From Candidatus Margulisiibacteriota bacterium (lineage in GTDB: Bacteria > Margulisbacteria > Riflemargulisbacteria > GWF2-39-127), in NCBI GenBank assembly GCA_003242895.1, contig QKMY01000054.1:1-64000 (forward strand): 64,000 nt of DNA, given 5' to 3'. Position 1 is the stretch's first letter. Each line of letters opens with the position of its first letter. Positions 61,812 through 64,000 of the stretch are shown here, one piece after another. Both the position numbers and the translations under genes were made by a program. The notes under the pieces are model-generated. The model ran no database searches. It was not told the DNA's origin and saw only the letters and a list, made by a program, of their open reading frames with translations.

Positions 61812-62765
61812 TTAAAAGGATTGTGTTTCCCCGAATTTCATGACGATAAAGCTCTCTTCGTCGATACCTTTTTCTTTTAAAGTCTTTTTTAAAAATACCG
61901 GCGGCTCGTTCGGATGATTGTCTGCCAACTTAAAGGTTCCCCAATGCATACCGATGGATTTCTCGGAATCGATGTCACGGTGCATCTTCACTGCTTCGGG
62001 AGGGTTAACATGGACCGGACGCATAAACCAGCGCGGAGCGTACGCTCCGATCGGAATCAGCGAGACCTTTAGCGGTCCGAACCGCTCACCGATTTTTTTA
62101 AATACCGGCGAATATCCCGTGTCCCCGGCAAAAAATATCTTGCCGGATTTGCTTTCAAGAATCCATCCTGACCACAGGGCTTTGTTCATATCGAGGAGTC
62201 CCCGTCCGGAAAAGTGCTTGAGCGGAACGCTATGGACCGTAAGCCCTTTGAACATGACAGACTGCCACCACGGAACTTCCAGGACATTCGTAATTTTCCT
62301 TTTATTAAACCATTTTTTTAATCCCGGAGGCACAAAGTAACATACGTTATTTCCCAACTTCTTTATTGTCGGGGCATCGAGATGGTCGTAATGGTCATGG
62401 CTAATCAGCACCGCATGGATTTCCGGGAGTTTGTCGAACTCAATCCCCGGAGGCACAAGCCGGCGGAAATTAGCAATTGGGACAGGGGAAGCATAGGTAC
62501 TGAATATCGGATCAGTGAGGATATTGACCCCTCCAACTTGAATCAGGAAGGTCGAATGGCCAATCCAGGTTATCTGGATTTTACGGGGATTAGGTTTGCT
62601 GATTCTTTTGCTATCCGGTTTAACAATGGCAGTCTTAAAGGTTACAAGCTCTTCTGCAGGTACTGCCGGGACTTCTTTCTGCCCAAAGCCTAATTTCCAG
62701 CGAATTACATTCACATAATTACTTTTTACTTTTTTCATTCCTACTATCTTCTGCACAGGTAACAT
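61812..62765 (-). CDS. MBL-fold hydrolase (NAPE-PLD/UlaG-like)
   Basis: The 317-residue protein has a metallo-beta-lactamase fold: TWIGHSTFLIQVGGVNILTDPIFS, the metal-binding SHDHYDHLD, PLKHFSGRGLLDMNKALWSGW, FAGDTGYS and GMHWGTF. The WSGW/PRWFM pattern and the STYASPVP loop are those of NAPE-PLD-like (RomA-type) hydrolases acting on phosphodiesters or lipids. No signal peptide is seen. It starts within four bases of the mnmA stop, so it is translationally coupled; the exact start is uncertain (62765 or ATG 62738). Confidence 0.88.
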   Translation of the reverse strand: MLPVQKIVGMKKVKSNYVNVIRWKLGFGQKEVPAVPAEELVTFKTAIVKPDSKRISKPNPRKIQITWIGHSTFLIQVGGVNILTDPIFSTYASPVPIANFRRLVPPGIEFDKLPEIHAVLISHDHYDHLDAPTIKKLGNNVCYFVPPGLKKWFNKRKITNVLEVPWWQSVMFKGLTVHSVPLKHFSGRGLLDMNKALWSGWILESKSGKIFFAGDTGYSPVFKKIGERFGPLKVSLIPIGAYAPRWFMRPVHVNPPEAVKMHRDIDSEKSIGMHWGTFKLADNHPNEPPVFLKKTLKEKGIDEESFIVMKFGETQSF

Positions 62766-62768
62766 GCA

Positions 62769-63848
62769 TTATTTTTGAATAATTCCGCCTCCAACAACCG
62801 TATCCTGATCATAAAAAACGATAGCCTGTCCGGGAGTTATCGCCATCTGCGGATTATCAAAAGTAACACGGATATCTCCATTTTCCAATGGCTCAACCCA
62901 GGCGGTTTCTTCATGCTGCACATAGCGTATTTTTGCGCTTAATTTCATCGGCTCACTGAGCCTGTCGATACTGATCCAGTTAAGCTCAGACGCGATAAGC
63001 CGATTACTGTAAATATCCTCTTTGGGCCCAACGACAACCGCATTGTTCGTATGGTCAATTGCCACCACATAAAGCGGATATTCCGCTGCGATCCCAAGCC
63101 TTTTTCTCTGCCCGACCGTGTAATAATGAATTCCTTTATGTTCGCCAAGCTTCTTACCCTGCGTATCTAAGATCGGTCCCGGCAGCGTAGCACCTTCGAG
63201 CAGGCTCGTATAGCCTTGAGCAACGAAGTTCTGGCTCTCAGGTTTGTTCTCAAGTCCGAAGCCTTTCTGTCTCGACATCTCCCGGATCTCTTCTTTGGTA
63301 TACTGACCTAACGGGAAGATACACTGTTTAAGCTGTTCTTGTGACAGATAAAACAAGAAATACGTCTGATCCTTCTTAAGGTCTTTTGCGCGCTTGAGCA
63401 GGTACCGCTGACTGGTTTCGTTATAGGCGACATTAACGTAATGACCTGTAGCGAAGTAATCAAATGAGATATTACTTTTTTTGACATTATCGAGTAGCGC
63501 CCCGAATTTGATCTTGCTGTTACATTTGATACACGGATTCGGGGTTCGCCCGAAAAGATATTCCTGCCTGAAGTAATCAAGCACGTGATGCTTGTATTCT
63601 TTTCTTAAGTCTATAACATGGAAGGGGATACCTAACTGCCGGGATATTTTTTCGGTCTGGGCAATCTCTTCTTCTTCTCCCGGACCATAGCAGGCATGCT
63701 GGGTAACGCCGTTTGAAGGGGTACAGCCGCCATCCCAAATCTGCATTGTTACGCCAATAACATTATAGCCCTGGTCTTTTAGGAGAGCGGCGGTTACCGA
63801 AGAATCGATACCTCCGCTCATTCCAACAATTACGGTCCCTTTATCCAT
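62769..63848 (-). CDS. mnmA: tRNA 2-thiouridylase MnmA (Cys-triad subfamily)
   Basis: The 359-residue enzyme makes the 2-thio group of wobble uridine in tRNA Lys/Glu/Gln. It has the PP-loop GMSGGIDSS, the central domain GLENKPESQNF and the C-terminal barrel. The canonical second catalytic Cys (usually ICF after ESQ) is absent. Instead C53 (HACYG), C106 and C109 (NPCIKC) form a triad suited to bind a [4Fe-4S] cluster. It overlaps the end of nadA by eight bases. Confidence 0.93.
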   Translation of the reverse strand: MDKGTVIVGMSGGIDSSVTAALLKDQGYNVIGVTMQIWDGGCTPSNGVTQHACYGPGEEEEIAQTEKISRQLGIPFHVIDLRKEYKHHVLDYFRQEYLFGRTPNPCIKCNSKIKFGALLDNVKKSNISFDYFATGHYVNVAYNETSQRYLLKRAKDLKKDQTYFLFYLSQEQLKQCIFPLGQYTKEEIREMSRQKGFGLENKPESQNFVAQGYTSLLEGATLPGPILDTQGKKLGEHKGIHYYTVGQRKRLGIAAEYPLYVVAIDHTNNAVVVGPKEDIYSNRLIASELNWISIDRLSEPMKLSAKIRYVQHEETAWVEPLENGDIRVTFDNPQMAITPGQAIVFYDQDTVVGGGIIQK

Positions 63849-64000
63849 ACTTTATCATCTCTTCCAGCGATCTTTTCGCCGATTGAATAATTTCATCAGA
63901 TAATTTAATTTCATACTGCTCATCTTTGAGCGCCAGATATATATCTTGAATGGAAGTCTTTTTCATATTCAGGCAGGTTTTTAACGTACCGGCAGGATAA
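63841..64000 (-). CDS. nadA: Quinolinate synthase NadA, C-terminal part
   Basis: The last 52 codons of a minus-strand gene continue beyond the window edge. The sequence YPAGTLKTCLNMKKTSIQD then ALKDEQYEIKLSDEIIQSA and ending LEEMIKYG matches the C-terminus of NadA. The Cys in TCLNM is the third [4Fe-4S] ligand. NadA condenses iminoaspartate with dihydroxyacetone phosphate for NAD synthesis. The gene ends eight bases into mnmA, so the two form an operon, a possible functional link through Fe-S enzymes. Confidence 0.9.
   Translation of the reverse strand, partial: YPAGTLKTCLNMKKTSIQDIYLALKDEQYEIKLSDEIIQSAKRSLEEMIKYG

Noticed and set aside
1-64000. CRISPR arrays, prophage, rRNA or tRNA genes
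   Set aside because: I saw no regularly spaced repeats, no phage structural or integrase genes, and no tRNA T-loop or acceptor pairing in the intergenic regions.

Overview
The window comes from an AT-rich, probably uncultured, anaerobic diderm bacterium. Outer-membrane features include a TolC-type channel, a beta-barrel-like protein, several lipoproteins and an LPS-type GT25 glycosyltransferase. Energy metabolism looks fermentative and ion-gradient based: an Ech-type [NiFe] hydrogenase, a membrane pyrophosphatase, a V-type ATPase, an Rnf complex and a D-lactate dehydrogenase, with no respiratory oxidase. This combination is known from lineages such as Margulisbacteria/Saganbacteria, Elusimicrobia and spirochaetes. 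The phylum cannot be fixed from this sequence alone, because there is no rRNA and I found no tRNA.

Layout. 0-11.7 kb: small genes and accessory functions. These are a DUF2795 protein, a small gene behind a textbook FNR-type box, a cell-wall trio (beta-lactamase-fold protein, polysaccharide deacetylase, UppP), a beta-barrel-like protein, a ferritin-like protein, a MORN-repeat protein, a TetR regulator with a candidate operator, and Hsp20. 11.8-16.3 kb: a MacAB-TolC-like efflux operon. 16.4-22.3 kb: a decayed toxin-antitoxin pair, glnS, and a 7TMR-type sensor histidine kinase. 22.5-43.1 kb: a 20 kb minus-strand energy block, read from high to low coordinates as rnfCDGEAB, then V-ATPase E-DUF2764-A-B-D-I-K, a glutamine amidotransferase, echABCDEF and hppA. 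43.3-50.9 kb: a glycosyltransferase, a pectate-lyase C-terminal fragment, lipoproteins, apbE (the flavinyl transferase Rnf needs), a GerMN protein and a metallophosphoesterase. 51-56.5 kb: D-lactate dehydrogenase and a surface-glycan cluster with an unusual three-domain fusion. 56.6-60 kb: a Crp/Fnr regulator and copper homeostasis (copZ, copA, csoR). 60.3-64 kb: a mercuric-reductase-like flavoprotein, an MBL-fold hydrolase, mnmA and the end of nadA.

How it fits together. Ech can oxidise reduced ferredoxin to H2 and Rnf can oxidise it to NADH, both building an ion gradient. HppA adds to that gradient from pyrophosphate, and the V-ATPase exchanges it with ATP. The ion-binding residues of the V-ATPase ring suggest Na+. 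Rnf and the V-ATPase appear to share one transcript starting at a good sigma70-type promoter.

The least expected features are: two truncated group IIC intron 5' ends, each directly behind a Rho-independent terminator; a two-member family of 44-residue proteins (11.0 and 49.8 kb); a methyltransferase / Fringe-like / exostosin-like fusion protein; and an FNR box centred at -41.5 of a putative promoter, matching the recognition helix of the Crp/Fnr regulator encoded 55 kb away.
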